Shown piece after piece: positions 55,033 to 63,730 of a stretch of DNA of 64,000 bases. Every line of letters starts with the position of its first letter. Positions within the stretch are counted from its first letter, which is position 1. The notes beneath the pieces were generated by a model. It saw nothing but the letters and a program-made list of their open reading frames with translations, was not told the origin of the DNA and made no database searches. This DNA comes from Verrucomicrobiales bacterium (GTDB lineage: Bacteria; Verrucomicrobiota; Verrucomicrobiia; Limisphaerales; UBA11320), in the NCBI GenBank assembly GCA_016793885.1, contig JAEUHE010000032.1, forward strand, positions 1 to 64,000, written 5' to 3'. The position numbers and the translations under genes were made by a program.

Positions 55033-56304
55033 ATGCCTGAACTAGTTGGAAATTTGTTGGTTGCCCAGTCGGGCGGCCCTACCGCGGTCATCAACGCCAG
55101 CCTGGCTGGAGTCATTCAAGAGGCCGGTCGCCACGAGTTCATCGAAGAGATCTTCGGTGGACTGAACGGCATCCTGGGTGTACTGAATGAAGAGCTGATC
55201 GACCTCAACGATGAAAAAGCCAAGAATATCGAGGGGTTGAAATACACCCCGGCCGCCGCCTTGGGCACTTGCCGTTACAAGATCGATTTCAGCAAGAAAC
55301 CTGAGCAAGCCGCTCGGGATATGGACCGCCTCTTCGAGGTTTTCCAGGCGCATAACATCCGCTATTTCTTCTACATCGGTGGTAATGACTCTCAGGATAC
55401 CGCCAACAAGATCCATCACGAAGCCATCAAGCGCGGCTACGAGATGAAGGTGATCGGCGTTCCCAAAACGATCGACAATGACCTTCCCCACACCGACCAC
55501 TGCCCAGGCTTTGGTTCCGTGGTCAAATACAACGCCGCCACCGTGATGGAAATCGCCCTCGATGTCGGTGCCATGGCCACCGACGATGGCGCCTGCTGTT
55601 TGGTGGAAGTGATGGGTCGCTCGGCCGGTTGGATTGCCGCCGGAACCATCGTGGCCAAGCGCCAGCCGATGGATGCCCCGCACCTGATCCTGGTGCCGGA
55701 GATCCCGCTCAACGAGGAAGCTTTCCTGGCCAAGGTCAAGGAGACGATCGACGCCCTGAAGTATTGCGTCGTGGTGGTCGGCGAAGGGGTCAAGAATGAG
55801 AAGGGCGAAGAAATCGCCGCAGACAAGTCGCAACTGGACTCTTTTGGTCACCCCGTTCTCTCAGGGGCCGCAGATAATCTGGGCAAACTGCTTACCAAGC
55901 GCCTCGGGTTGAAGACCCGCACGGTCAAGCTGGGCTATGCCCAACGGGCGGCCGGACACTATGCCAGCGGAGTCGACATCCAAGAAGCCGCCGCCTGCGG
56001 CGCTGCCGCCGTCCGCGCTGCCGCCGAGGGTCAAAGTGGGTTCATGGTCAAGATTGTCCGTTCCTCGGATTCTCCTTATCGCTGGACCACCGGGCTGCAC
56101 CCGCTCGACGAAATCGCCAATGTCGAACACCTGATCCCGCGGGATTGGTTGAGCGCCGATGGTTTCACCCCGAACGAGAAGTTCGTCGACTACATCAAAC
56201 CGTTGGTCGAAGGCGAAGTCCGCGTTCCCAGCGAAGGCGGCCTGCCAAAGTACGTCACGCTGGACAAAAATATGGTCGAGAAGAAGCTCCCCGCGCGGAG
56301 CTAA
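55033..56304 (+). CDS. pfp: Phosphofructokinase, probably PPi-dependent
   Basis: 423 residues, longer than the 320-residue ATP-type PfkA. It phosphorylates fructose 6-phosphate. The phosphoryl-donor site reads GGNDS (116-120). The second-last position is Asp where ATP enzymes have Gly, which favours pyrophosphate as the donor. Asn in place of the first Asp is seen in some PPi enzymes. The PKTIDND segment (144-150) and EVMGRSAGW are conserved. PPi dependence would make the step reversible. It stands alone, with a hairpin past its end. Confidence 0.9.
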   Translation: MPELVGNLLVAQSGGPTAVINASLAGVIQEAGRHEFIEEIFGGLNGILGVLNEELIDLNDEKAKNIEGLKYTPAAALGTCRYKIDFSKKPEQAARDMDRLFEVFQAHNIRYFFYIGGNDSQDTANKIHHEAIKRGYEMKVIGVPKTIDNDLPHTDHCPGFGSVVKYNAATVMEIALDVGAMATDDGACCLVEVMGRSAGWIAAGTIVAKRQPMDAPHLILVPEIPLNEEAFLAKVKETIDALKYCVVVVGEGVKNEKGEEIAADKSQLDSFGHPVLSGAADNLGKLLTKRLGLKTRTVKLGYAQRAAGHYASGVDIQEAAACGAAAVRAAAEGQSGFMVKIVRSSDSPYRWTTGLHPLDEIANVEHLIPRDWLSADGFTPNEKFVDYIKPLVEGEVRVPSEGGLPKYVTLDKNMVEKKLPARS

Positions 56305-56334
56305 GCTCGCCAAACCGCCCCGGTAGAAAGGTGG

Positions 56335-56363
56335 ACCCCCAACGGCTTTGCTGCCTTGGGGGT
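56335..56363 (+). terminator. Likely terminator hairpin after the phosphofructokinase gene
   Basis: Arms 56335-56342 (ACCCCCAA) and 56356-56363 (TTGGGGGT) pair. An inner GGC/GCC extends the stem, leaving one bulged base. The hairpin begins 30 bases past the stop. Only GGGTTTCGG follows, so the U-tract is weak. Confidence 0.55.
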
Positions 56364-56418
56364 GGGTTTCGGCATACCCCGCGCCGATCCGCCAGGCTCT
56401 ATCGAGAGGCATGCCCCC

Positions 56419-57144
56419 ATGAAACCAGATCGCGCTTGGCAGCGTCCCCTGCTCTCCAGGGACCCAAGCTCGCTGTCGCCGCTCGCCAACCCTCTCGTTG
56501 AACGAACGGTAGTCGCCGTCGCCTTGGCCGTGACACTGTCGCTGTCGTTTCATGGGCTGGCCTGGTGGAATGCCCACCGATGGGCGGATCATCCGGAACG
56601 CTGGAATCTCGCCCTCCCGATTGATTCGAGCATCACCTTTTCTCCAGTCTGGGTGTGGGTCTACCTCTCCTATTTCCTGGTCTGCGCCTCCCCCATCTTT
56701 TGTCGGGAAATGTGGAAGGACCTCCCACTGTTCCGCGACACGGCCTGGGGATATTCACTCCAATTCGGACTGGCGCTTCCCTGCTTTCTCCTGCCCTTTC
56801 AGATGATCCGCCCGGAACTGGGCCCCGTCTCTGACTGGACTGGACTGGCCATGAGCTGGGTATACCGACTCGACCCCGGTTATAACATCTTTCCCAGCCT
56901 GCATGTCTCGAACACGGTGTTCCTAGCGTGCTGGATGTGGCGGCTCCGGGGTTGGCGGGCTGGAACCACCTATTGGGTGATCGCCGCACTCATCACCTGG
57001 TCCACCTTGGCCGTGAAACAACACTATTTCATCGACCTGCCCGCTGGCCTGTTGCTCGGCGTGTGTTGCTTTCGATGGTGCTTCAGGAAGCTTCCCACAC
57101 AACCCGGGTTAACCGGGGCTTCCCGCCCGGTTGAGCCTCGATAA
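56419..57144 (+). CDS. PAP2/Aur1-like membrane phosphatase or transferase
   Basis: 241 residues from the ATG at 56419. The frame is open to an ATG at 56356, but that part overlaps the hairpin. It has several membrane spans. The PAP2_3 (Aur1/Ipt1-like) signature FPSLHVSN (158-165) and the second histidine with its partner Asp in KQHYFIDLPAG (His202, Asp206) are visible. The Arg of the SR-x5-H motif is not seen. Such enzymes move phosphoryl or inositol-phosphate groups between lipids. The last 62 bases overlap the 3' end of nagA, which runs in the opposite direction. Confidence 0.8.
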   Translation: MKPDRAWQRPLLSRDPSSLSPLANPLVERTVVAVALAVTLSLSFHGLAWWNAHRWADHPERWNLALPIDSSITFSPVWVWVYLSYFLVCASPIFCREMWKDLPLFRDTAWGYSLQFGLALPCFLLPFQMIRPELGPVSDWTGLAMSWVYRLDPGYNIFPSLHVSNTVFLACWMWRLRGWRAGTTYWVIAALITWSTLAVKQHYFIDLPAGLLLGVCCFRWCFRKLPTQPGLTGASRPVEPR

Positions 57145-58231
57145 GGCAAAACTCAGCCGGTCCTCCCACTCTCAACCCCGGCTCCCATCCCATCCAGGTG
57201 GTCAATCGGTCGGAGAAGCGGAGCCAGGCTTTCTGCCAAGGCTCATCTAACATCCCCGCCGCTCGAATAACCCCCTCCACCGGACGCAAGGCCGAACCGG
57301 CAAAATTCTGGGCTCCAGGCTTTCGCACCACTTCATCGCTCCCCACTTCCAGAACCGATTGCCCTAACCGGTAGCGGCCCGGCGGCGCACCCGCGGCAGC
57401 CATGGCGTCGGTGGTGTAATAGATCGTGTCGGCCGAGGCCACCTGATGCATCAACCGGAACATTAGCTTCGAAACATGGATCCCGTCCGGAATCACACCC
57501 CAGCGCAAACCAGGCAGATTCAGCACCCGAAGAACGATGTTGTCGTGCCGATCCAAAGCCTGGGGACAGGCATTGCCCAAGTGGGTGAATCCGGTGGCCC
57601 CAGCCGCCACGGCCGCTTCCAAGAGGGAGGTAGATGCGTTCGTATGCCCCAGACTGACCTTGATGCCAAGTGAGACCGCGTACCGAATGGCTTCAATCGC
57701 ACCCGCTCGCTCGGGCGCCAGGGTGATCAGCAGCGGATCCGTGCCGGCCACCCAACGCAACTCCTGCAACAGGGCCGGAGTCGGATCGAGCATGCAGTCG
57801 GGAGAGTGAGCGCCGTGATACCCCGGCTGATCCGACAAGAAGGGCCCCTCGAGATGCCATCCGGCGATGGCCCGACGCAATTCGTCGGAACTCTCCCGAA
57901 GCCGACGCAGGTGCTTTAAGCGCTCGATCAAACGCGGCCATGGGTCCGTAATCAACGTCAGCAGAAAACGCTGACAGCCATCCCGTCGCAAAGCCCGCAC
58001 CGAGTTCAACAACTCCTCCCGACTCACGCCGTCCGATTGGAAATCCGTGCCCCCATAACCGTTGACCTGCACATCCACCAGAGGAGGGGCGATCCAAAGG
58101 CAATCAGAAACCGGACCGACCGCGCCGGTGATCTCGGTGATGAGCCCGTGAGACCAGGCCACGCTGATCAACTGCCCGGTGCGCACGTCCCGACCCGAGA
58201 CTCTGTCCGAATGAATGCTGTCGGCTGCCAT
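57083..58231 (-). CDS. nagA: N-acetylglucosamine-6-phosphate deacetylase
   Basis: 382 residues, typical length. It deacetylates GlcNAc-6-phosphate in amino-sugar or cell-wall recycling. TIM-barrel amidohydrolase features: DVQVNGYGG (53-61), without the HxH of two-metal enzymes as in E. coli; HLEGPF with Glu128 as metal ligand; GHTNAS (His196); THLGNACP (His217); IPDGIHV; and catalytic Asp275 (TTDAMA). It is last in the run from 64000 to 57083 and follows the RDD gene by 10 bases. No nagB or PTS gene is nearby. Confidence 0.93.
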   Translation of the reverse strand: MAADSIHSDRVSGRDVRTGQLISVAWSHGLITEITGAVGPVSDCLWIAPPLVDVQVNGYGGTDFQSDGVSREELLNSVRALRRDGCQRFLLTLITDPWPRLIERLKHLRRLRESSDELRRAIAGWHLEGPFLSDQPGYHGAHSPDCMLDPTPALLQELRWVAGTDPLLITLAPERAGAIEAIRYAVSLGIKVSLGHTNASTSLLEAAVAAGATGFTHLGNACPQALDRHDNIVLRVLNLPGLRWGVIPDGIHVSKLMFRLMHQVASADTIYYTTDAMAAAGAPPGRYRLGQSVLEVGSDEVVRKPGAQNFAGSALRPVEGVIRAAGMLDEPWQKAWLRFSDRLTTWMGWEPGLRVGGPAEFCLIEAQPGGKPRLTRVVWEAS

Positions 58232-58241
58232 AATTCAGGGC

Positions 58242-59042
58242 TCACAAAAGAGGATCCGCCGCCTCCCGTCGAGAACTTCCGGGCTGGCTCTGCGAACGGT
58301 ACAGCACATCGATCACATTGCGCAGGTATTGCTCGTCTGGAAGGCTCTCCGACACCTCCGGCGGGAATGGAAGGATCGATCGAAAATAGTTCGCGATCTG
58401 ATGAAAGACCTCAACGCGAGCCTCTGGAGCCAGGTCCTCCCGACGCAGGATGGCTTGCAGCGCGAGTGCAGCCTCGGGCGCCGAGACCTTCTGTCGCAGC
58501 CGCCCGACCAGGTGGGGATATTTTCGGAACGAGTTAAACTTGCCGCTAAGCAACTGGTCGATGTCCGGCTCCAGCAACACCGGAATCCGAATCACCACCG
58601 TGCCGGCTGCCAGATCGCCCAATCGCTGGTTCAGAGGATTGCTAAGCGCGGTGATCCCTCCCACCAGATAACCCGCCGGAAGCACATCCACAAACCGCAG
58701 CAGGTTCCGCAGCACCACCTGCCCCAGGCTCAGCCGCAATCCCTCCGCATCCACCACCCTCAATCTCAGCAGACGCTTGCCAACGGTTTGGCCGCGCCAG
58801 ACCCATTCGGATCCGATCCGATATCCAATATTGATGACGAAGAGCCCGATGACAGTGAACGCCTGAGCCAGTTCCGGGCTGATCCAGCCCAGCAGGCCTG
58901 CCAGGGAGCTCAGCACCATCATGGCCGCGAACACCACCACGCAATCGACCAGCCAGGCCAGAAACCGCGCCCCTGGTCCGGCCAGCGCTTGGGAAAAGAC
59001 CAAACCTTCCGGGGTTCGTATTTGTAGAACCTGTTGCTTCAT
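58242..59042 (-). CDS. RDD-family membrane protein
   Basis: 266 residues. An RDD domain (about 20-160) has an LVDCVV helix, a second helix (FTVIGLFVINIGYRIG), then GQTVGKRLLRLRVVD, VLRNLLRFVDVLPAG and NQRLGDLAAGTVVI. A soluble helical tail (about 165-266) follows with no motif recognised. RDD proteins are uncharacterised in general; some are tied to transport or envelope stress. It sits between SpoIIM (15 bases upstream) and nagA (10 bases downstream) and is probably a partner of the MoxR-DUF58-SpoIIM group. Confidence 0.87.
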   Translation of the reverse strand: MKQQVLQIRTPEGLVFSQALAGPGARFLAWLVDCVVVFAAMMVLSSLAGLLGWISPELAQAFTVIGLFVINIGYRIGSEWVWRGQTVGKRLLRLRVVDAEGLRLSLGQVVLRNLLRFVDVLPAGYLVGGITALSNPLNQRLGDLAAGTVVIRIPVLLEPDIDQLLSGKFNSFRKYPHLVGRLRQKVSAPEAALALQAILRREDLAPEARVEVFHQIANYFRSILPFPPEVSESLPDEQYLRNVIDVLYRSQSQPGSSRREAADPLL

Positions 59043-59057
59043 TGCGGTTTCAACATC

Positions 59058-60134
59058 TCAAGGTCGCCGAGGCGCACGAGGTCCCTCAAACGCCTGGGCT
59101 TTGCCCCGGCCCACACCACCAACAACGCCAGAACGACGTCCCAGATACACCGTCAGCAGGATCAATTCCGTCACCCCGAAGGCGATCTTCAGGGCGTAGG
59201 GGATGGCCGGCTCATGAAACTGCGAAAAAAATGCCTCCACGATTCCCGCCCAAACCAGGAGCAAAGCAACGCCTCCAATCAGGGTGACCAGATCCGGTGT
59301 GATGCGACGAAACCGTCGCCGCAACGTCTCTCGACTCCCCCAACCGATAAGCGCACCCGCCAAAGCCAAACCGGCTTGGCCTCCCATCAGGATGGCCGGT
59401 ATCTCCACGGCTCCATGGGGCAGAAGCCACCCCAGTAGGAACTCGGTCTCGCCCGCCAGAATGTAGTCCAGCCCCACCACTCCCAGGACCACTCCGTTGT
59501 GAAACAACAAAACCAGGGTCCCAACACCATAGGTCATGCCCAATGCCATTGCCTTGATCGAGACGCCGATGTTGTTTTGCATGAGAAAGGCCGAAAAAGC
59601 CGCCATGCGCGCCGGTGATGCCGTAACGGAATCAGCCCCCGCTCCCCCGACAACCGCCTCCTCGCGGGCAACGCGATCCCGGGGATCCGCTTGGTGGTTC
59701 GCGAACATGGCCGGAAGGAGCATCTCCTTGGCTTCGGGATCCAGCCAAACCCCGATCCCTCCCAGCATGGCTCCGACCACCGTGACCCCCAACGAAATCC
59801 AGAACGCGCGAAGATGCGTTTGAAACGCCAGTGGCAAGGAGACGGAGAACCAATGCCAAAACTGAAACCGGCGGCCTCGACCTCGCGTTTCGTGAATCTC
59901 ACCATAGGCGCGAGCGACCAAGCTCTCCAGATACCGCCGTAGCTCTGGCTCCGCAGCAAAAGTCACCAACTTGACCAGATCAGCGGACGCACGCTCATAC
60001 AACAGGTGGAACCGCCGCACCTCATTGAACTCGAGTCGATGATGGGGCGACTGCTCCATCCTCGTCAGCAAAGCTTCGAGCTCACGCCAGGCAGGACGTT
60101 CGGCCTCCATGAACTTCTGCAGATCGATGATCAT
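59058..60134 (-). CDS. SpoIIM-like (stage II sporulation protein M) membrane protein
   Basis: 358 residues. An N-terminal soluble helical part (1-100, EFNEVRRFHLLYERASADL) precedes a five-to-six-helix membrane region. The SpoIIM/DUF95 core contains MQNNIGVSIKAMALGMTYGVGTL, PHGAVEIPAILMGGQAGL and GWGSRETLRRRF. In non-sporulating bacteria the gene is commonly found with MoxR, DUF58 and RDD genes, as here. Its start overlaps the DUF58 stop by 4 bases. Confidence 0.88.
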   Translation of the reverse strand: MIIDLQKFMEAERPAWRELEALLTRMEQSPHHRLEFNEVRRFHLLYERASADLVKLVTFAAEPELRRYLESLVARAYGEIHETRGRGRRFQFWHWFSVSLPLAFQTHLRAFWISLGVTVVGAMLGGIGVWLDPEAKEMLLPAMFANHQADPRDRVAREEAVVGGAGADSVTASPARMAAFSAFLMQNNIGVSIKAMALGMTYGVGTLVLLFHNGVVLGVVGLDYILAGETEFLLGWLLPHGAVEIPAILMGGQAGLALAGALIGWGSRETLRRRFRRITPDLVTLIGGVALLLVWAGIVEAFFSQFHEPAIPYALKIAFGVTELILLTVYLGRRSGVVGGVGRGKAQAFEGPRAPRRP

Positions 60135-61522
60135 AGCATCTGACGCCGCTTCACGCTCAGGTAGTTTTCAACCAAGTCCGCAGCCAAGCGACCGGGGTCC
60201 ACCAGGTTTGACCTCACTCCCAAGCGCTCCAGCCGGATCGCATGAGCACGCCAGTCGGCCCACCGCAGATGTCCTCCCAGATGCTCATACACCTCGTCCA
60301 GATGAGTCACTGCGGGCGAACTGAACAACGGACGCAACTCCGGGGAGCGAGGCATGGAGACGAGCAGGAGATGCTGTCGCGACACCAACTCCGCATGCTT
60401 CACAAAGGATTCAGCGATCAGTGGATCCTCCAGCACGGTCAGGTAGAGGAGCAAGGCGCGACGTCGCAAGCGCAGGCGCAGGAAGGCTCCTAACTCATCG
60501 TAGTCCGGGCTCACCTCCCGAGTAGATACACGAAGCAGCGCATCGCGGCACACTTGGTAGTGGGCGCTGCCATTCCCCGCCCGGACGAATCGCTCGACTC
60601 GATCAGCAAACACCGTCAGCCCGAACAGATCTCCTTGCCGCTCGGCGATTTGGCCTAGCAGCAAGGCCGCCGAAATCATGCTCTCCAAAACCGGCTCCTC
60701 GTGCGCGGCCTCCGCCTCCGTTCCCCGGTCGCCGGCCGTAGACGCCAGGCAACGCCCGCTGAGACGCGAGGCGTCCAGGATCACGTAGACCTCCTGAGTG
60801 CGCTCCACCTGAAAAACCTTGGTGACCGGATGCCCCCGCTTGGCGGTTGCTTTCCAGTGAATGTCGTCAAAGCCGTCCCCCGGGACATATTCCCGGAGCT
60901 TCTCAAATTCCCGCCCCTTTCCTACCTGACGCTGCGCCCGGAACCCCACGTTGTCTCGGCTCAGGAAGAGCGCAGCCAACGTGGCCTGGTCGCGGCGCAG
61001 ATCAGGGTAAGCACAGAGGTCGCTTTGAATCGGCCGATCGCTCCTGTAATCCCAGAACCCCAACGGGGAAACGATCCCGAGCCGCACCGATCCCAGGCGA
61101 AATTGGCCGCGCCGTCGGGGAATCCCCTCAAACTGCACGGTCACGCGCGCGTCCGATGATGGAAGGCTGACGCTCCTCACTTCCCCTTCGGCAGGCTCGA
61201 CTTCAGGCGGCCACGCCAGTGCCGCCCGCACCTGAACGGCTGACACCGCTCCGCTTTGCATGGTGAGCGCGACAGCCGTCCGGCGACCTCGCACTCCGCG
61301 GATTCGCGGTGGAACATCCAGTCGGATGAAGTCCAGCTTTCCCCAGACCAACACTAGATCCACCAGCGCCAGAACCATTACCGCCCCCTGGATACCCAAA
61401 GCCCAACGCAACCATTCTGGGTCGGCCACCACCAGGAAGGCAGCCGGCACAGCTATTCCCCCCACCGCTAGCAGGAGCGGAGCCCGAGGAACAATCCAAG
61501 AAGCTGTCGCAGCCGGTTTCAT
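60131..61522 (-). CDS. DUF58 protein
   Basis: 463 residues. Two N-terminal membrane helices (about 12-60) precede a beta domain and the conserved DUF58 block REYVPGDGFDDIHWKATAKRG (about 210-230). A vWA-like C-terminal region starts VYVILDASRLSG (about 247), with DASR resembling the metal-site DxSxS. DUF58 proteins are the usual partners of MoxR AAA+ ATPases and may be substrates or scaffolds. It overlaps both neighbours by 4 bases, so translation is coupled. Confidence 0.92.
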   Translation of the reverse strand: MKPAATASWIVPRAPLLLAVGGIAVPAAFLVVADPEWLRWALGIQGAVMVLALVDLVLVWGKLDFIRLDVPPRIRGVRGRRTAVALTMQSGAVSAVQVRAALAWPPEVEPAEGEVRSVSLPSSDARVTVQFEGIPRRRGQFRLGSVRLGIVSPLGFWDYRSDRPIQSDLCAYPDLRRDQATLAALFLSRDNVGFRAQRQVGKGREFEKLREYVPGDGFDDIHWKATAKRGHPVTKVFQVERTQEVYVILDASRLSGRCLASTAGDRGTEAEAAHEEPVLESMISAALLLGQIAERQGDLFGLTVFADRVERFVRAGNGSAHYQVCRDALLRVSTREVSPDYDELGAFLRLRLRRRALLLYLTVLEDPLIAESFVKHAELVSRQHLLLVSMPRSPELRPLFSSPAVTHLDEVYEHLGGHLRWADWRAHAIRLERLGVRSNLVDPGRLAADLVENYLSVKRRQML

Positions 61523-62478
61523 CGAGGCACGGGAATCTCCTGCAGGATGCGGTCGACCACTTCCGCAGCTGTCGTGCCTTCAATCTCAAACTCCGGACGC
61601 AGGATCAGCCGGTGCTCCAGCACCGGTTTCGCCAGTTCTTTAATGTCATCGGGAGTGACGAAGTCACGTCCCGCCAAGGCCGCGGCTGAGCGGCTGGCCC
61701 ACAGCAGGCTCTGCGTGGCGCGCGGGCCGCCCCCGACCAGCACCGCTTCGTTCTCGCGGGTAGCCCGCACAATATCCACCAGATACGCCACCAATTCCTC
61801 CCGCACGGTCAACTGCTGGAGCAGCGGGCGCATCTCGTTGAGTTCAGCTTCCGTAAGCACGGGCTGGATCACCCCGCCGAGCAGAACCGCCTCGGGGGAA
61901 GACGAACCGAGGAGGCTCTTCGCGAGCAACAGCTCATCCGCTCGACCCGGCACGCCCATGGCAATCTTGAGCATGAACCGATCCTTCTGCGCCTCGGGCA
62001 GCGGGTAGGTCCCCTCATACTCCACCGGGTTCTGCGTGGCAAACACGGTAAAATTGGGCGACAGCGCATGAGTGTCGCGATCGATCGTAACCGCCCGTTC
62101 TTGCATGGCTTGCAGCAGCGCAGATTGAGTCTTCGCCGGTGCACGATTGATTTCGTCCGCAAGCAAGAACGAGGTGAAAACCGGCCCTTTGATCAGGCTG
62201 AACTCGTTTCGCTGCAGGTTGAACACATTCGTGCCCGTGATATCGGAGGGCATGAGATCAGGGGTGAACTGCACGCGGGAAAATGGACATCCCAGCACCT
62301 GAGCAAGGGTCCTGACCAGGAGCGTCTTGGCCACCCCGGGCACACCCTCGATCAAAGCATGCTGACCGGCGAAGATCACGATCAGCGCCTGGTCGATCAC
62401 GTGGGCTTGGCCGATGATCACCTTCGCGACCTCCTGTCGCGCGCGAGCCATGGTTTCTTTGAGTCGATCAATGGTCAT
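61519..62478 (-). CDS. MoxR-family AAA+ ATPase
   Basis: 319 residues, typical length. P-loop GVPGVAKT (45-52), Walker B FLLADEINRAP (about 104-114), sensor 1 VFATQNPVEYEG, and the C-terminal lid with SRSAAALAGRDFVTPDD. MoxR proteins act as metal-insertion or assembly chaperones, often for vWA-containing partners such as the DUF58 protein next to it. Overlaps are 11 bases with DUF4350 upstream and 4 bases with DUF58 downstream. Confidence 0.94.
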   Translation of the reverse strand: MTIDRLKETMARARQEVAKVIIGQAHVIDQALIVIFAGQHALIEGVPGVAKTLLVRTLAQVLGCPFSRVQFTPDLMPSDITGTNVFNLQRNEFSLIKGPVFTSFLLADEINRAPAKTQSALLQAMQERAVTIDRDTHALSPNFTVFATQNPVEYEGTYPLPEAQKDRFMLKIAMGVPGRADELLLAKSLLGSSSPEAVLLGGVIQPVLTEAELNEMRPLLQQLTVREELVAYLVDIVRATRENEAVLVGGGPRATQSLLWASRSAAALAGRDFVTPDDIKELAKPVLEHRLILRPEFEIEGTTAAEVVDRILQEIPVPR

Positions 62479-63730
62479 TTGAGGAGAGGGACTGGGGTGG
62501 AGTGGGTTTTAGAGCGGGACGCGAGTCCGAGAGAACGGCGGAAATCTCCTGATAGACCCGGACGGGATCCGGACGAGCACCGACGGCCAGGTTCTCACGA
62601 TCGATGATTTCTTGAACGCGGACGAGCCGAGCCGAAGGGACGCTTCGTCCGCCAAAACGCGAGTGCCGCCATTCCTTCAGGCAGAGGGCAAGCAATTCGC
62701 CCGGAGCGATGTTCCGTCGGAGGAGCCCGACGAAGCCACCGCTCATGCTTCGACCGCGAATGGATGCCTGGGCCTCGCCGGATTCCTCCCGTCGGGGCTC
62801 AAAGCTGGACGCGCCTCGCCACACCAAAAGAGCAGCCAGAGCACCGAGCGTGAAGAAGGGCAGCTCGAGCCGATAACGCCGAGCCAAGGAGGCCGTTCCC
62901 GGGGCTTCCAGAACCCCCAGGTGTGCCTCATCGAAAACCACGTGGCGGGCGGATCCGATCAGCCAGGCGAGAAAGTCAGACGCCGGACTCGAGCGGAGTC
63001 CTTCATTGCTAAACAGGTATGAATCGGCGCACACCACCACCGTGCCCAAGCCCAGCGGCCGCTCAAGCGCCACCGTGTTGGTGCCCAGCGCCAACACCGG
63101 CGTCCAGTCCGCATGAGTCGAGACGAGCTGGCCCCGACTGCGCCACGCGACAGGGCGGAAGGAGGCATTCGCCACCACGCCAGTAGCTACCAGACTCAGG
63201 CGCAAAGAATTGGTGTTGTCCGCGGCGGCGGCGGCGCGAGCTTCAAACTGCCAGCGACTTCGCAGGTCAAGCAACCCGGCCTCGCCCCTCATTCCCGTCG
63301 TTGGAGGCTGAGCCGACCCCGGTCCACCCGCGGGGATCGCGCTCGAAGCCCCCAGTTGGCTCGAGGGTTCGAAATCACCCGCGTGCAACGCCAGCACGAG
63401 TCGGCCTCCTGACTGAACGAATTTCTCCAAGGCCAAGACTTCCTGGGCATCCGTCCGCAGATCCGCTAGCGGCAAGCCTAGCAGAAACAGCGTGGCGGAG
63501 GCCCCGGAGGGCAACCGCTTTGCGCTCTGCACATGACGTTCCACCTCCAGGTTCGGCAGGTCCTGGAGACTGTCGTGGAGGGCTTTGGCACCCAGCGGAT
63601 CGGATCGGAGGGTCGAATAGGGAGGATACATGTCTCCGACCCCGAATCGCCATTCGAACAGCCGCGCCATCAGGAGAGTGAAGGTTCCTAGAACCAGCAC
63701 CGATAGCAAAACGAGGGGCAGCCGACTCAT
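62468..63730 (-). CDS. DUF4350-type membrane protein
   Basis: 420 residues. An N-terminal membrane helix (LVLLSVLVLGTFTLLMARLF) is followed by an extracytoplasmic region with LGAKALHDSLQDLP and GGRLVLALHAGD (DUF4350-like). A second membrane helix occurs near 285-305 (LELPFFTLGALAALLVW). The tail (about 305-420) is cytoplasmic and includes RRNIAPGELLALCLKEW. The family always travels with MoxR, DUF58 and DUF4129 genes, as here. Confidence 0.85.
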   Translation of the reverse strand: MSRLPLVLLSVLVLGTFTLLMARLFEWRFGVGDMYPPYSTLRSDPLGAKALHDSLQDLPNLEVERHVQSAKRLPSGASATLFLLGLPLADLRTDAQEVLALEKFVQSGGRLVLALHAGDFEPSSQLGASSAIPAGGPGSAQPPTTGMRGEAGLLDLRSRWQFEARAAAAADNTNSLRLSLVATGVVANASFRPVAWRSRGQLVSTHADWTPVLALGTNTVALERPLGLGTVVVCADSYLFSNEGLRSSPASDFLAWLIGSARHVVFDEAHLGVLEAPGTASLARRYRLELPFFTLGALAALLVWRGASSFEPRREESGEAQASIRGRSMSGGFVGLLRRNIAPGELLALCLKEWRHSRFGGRSVPSARLVRVQEIIDRENLAVGARPDPVRVYQEISAVLSDSRPALKPTPPQSLSSNDH

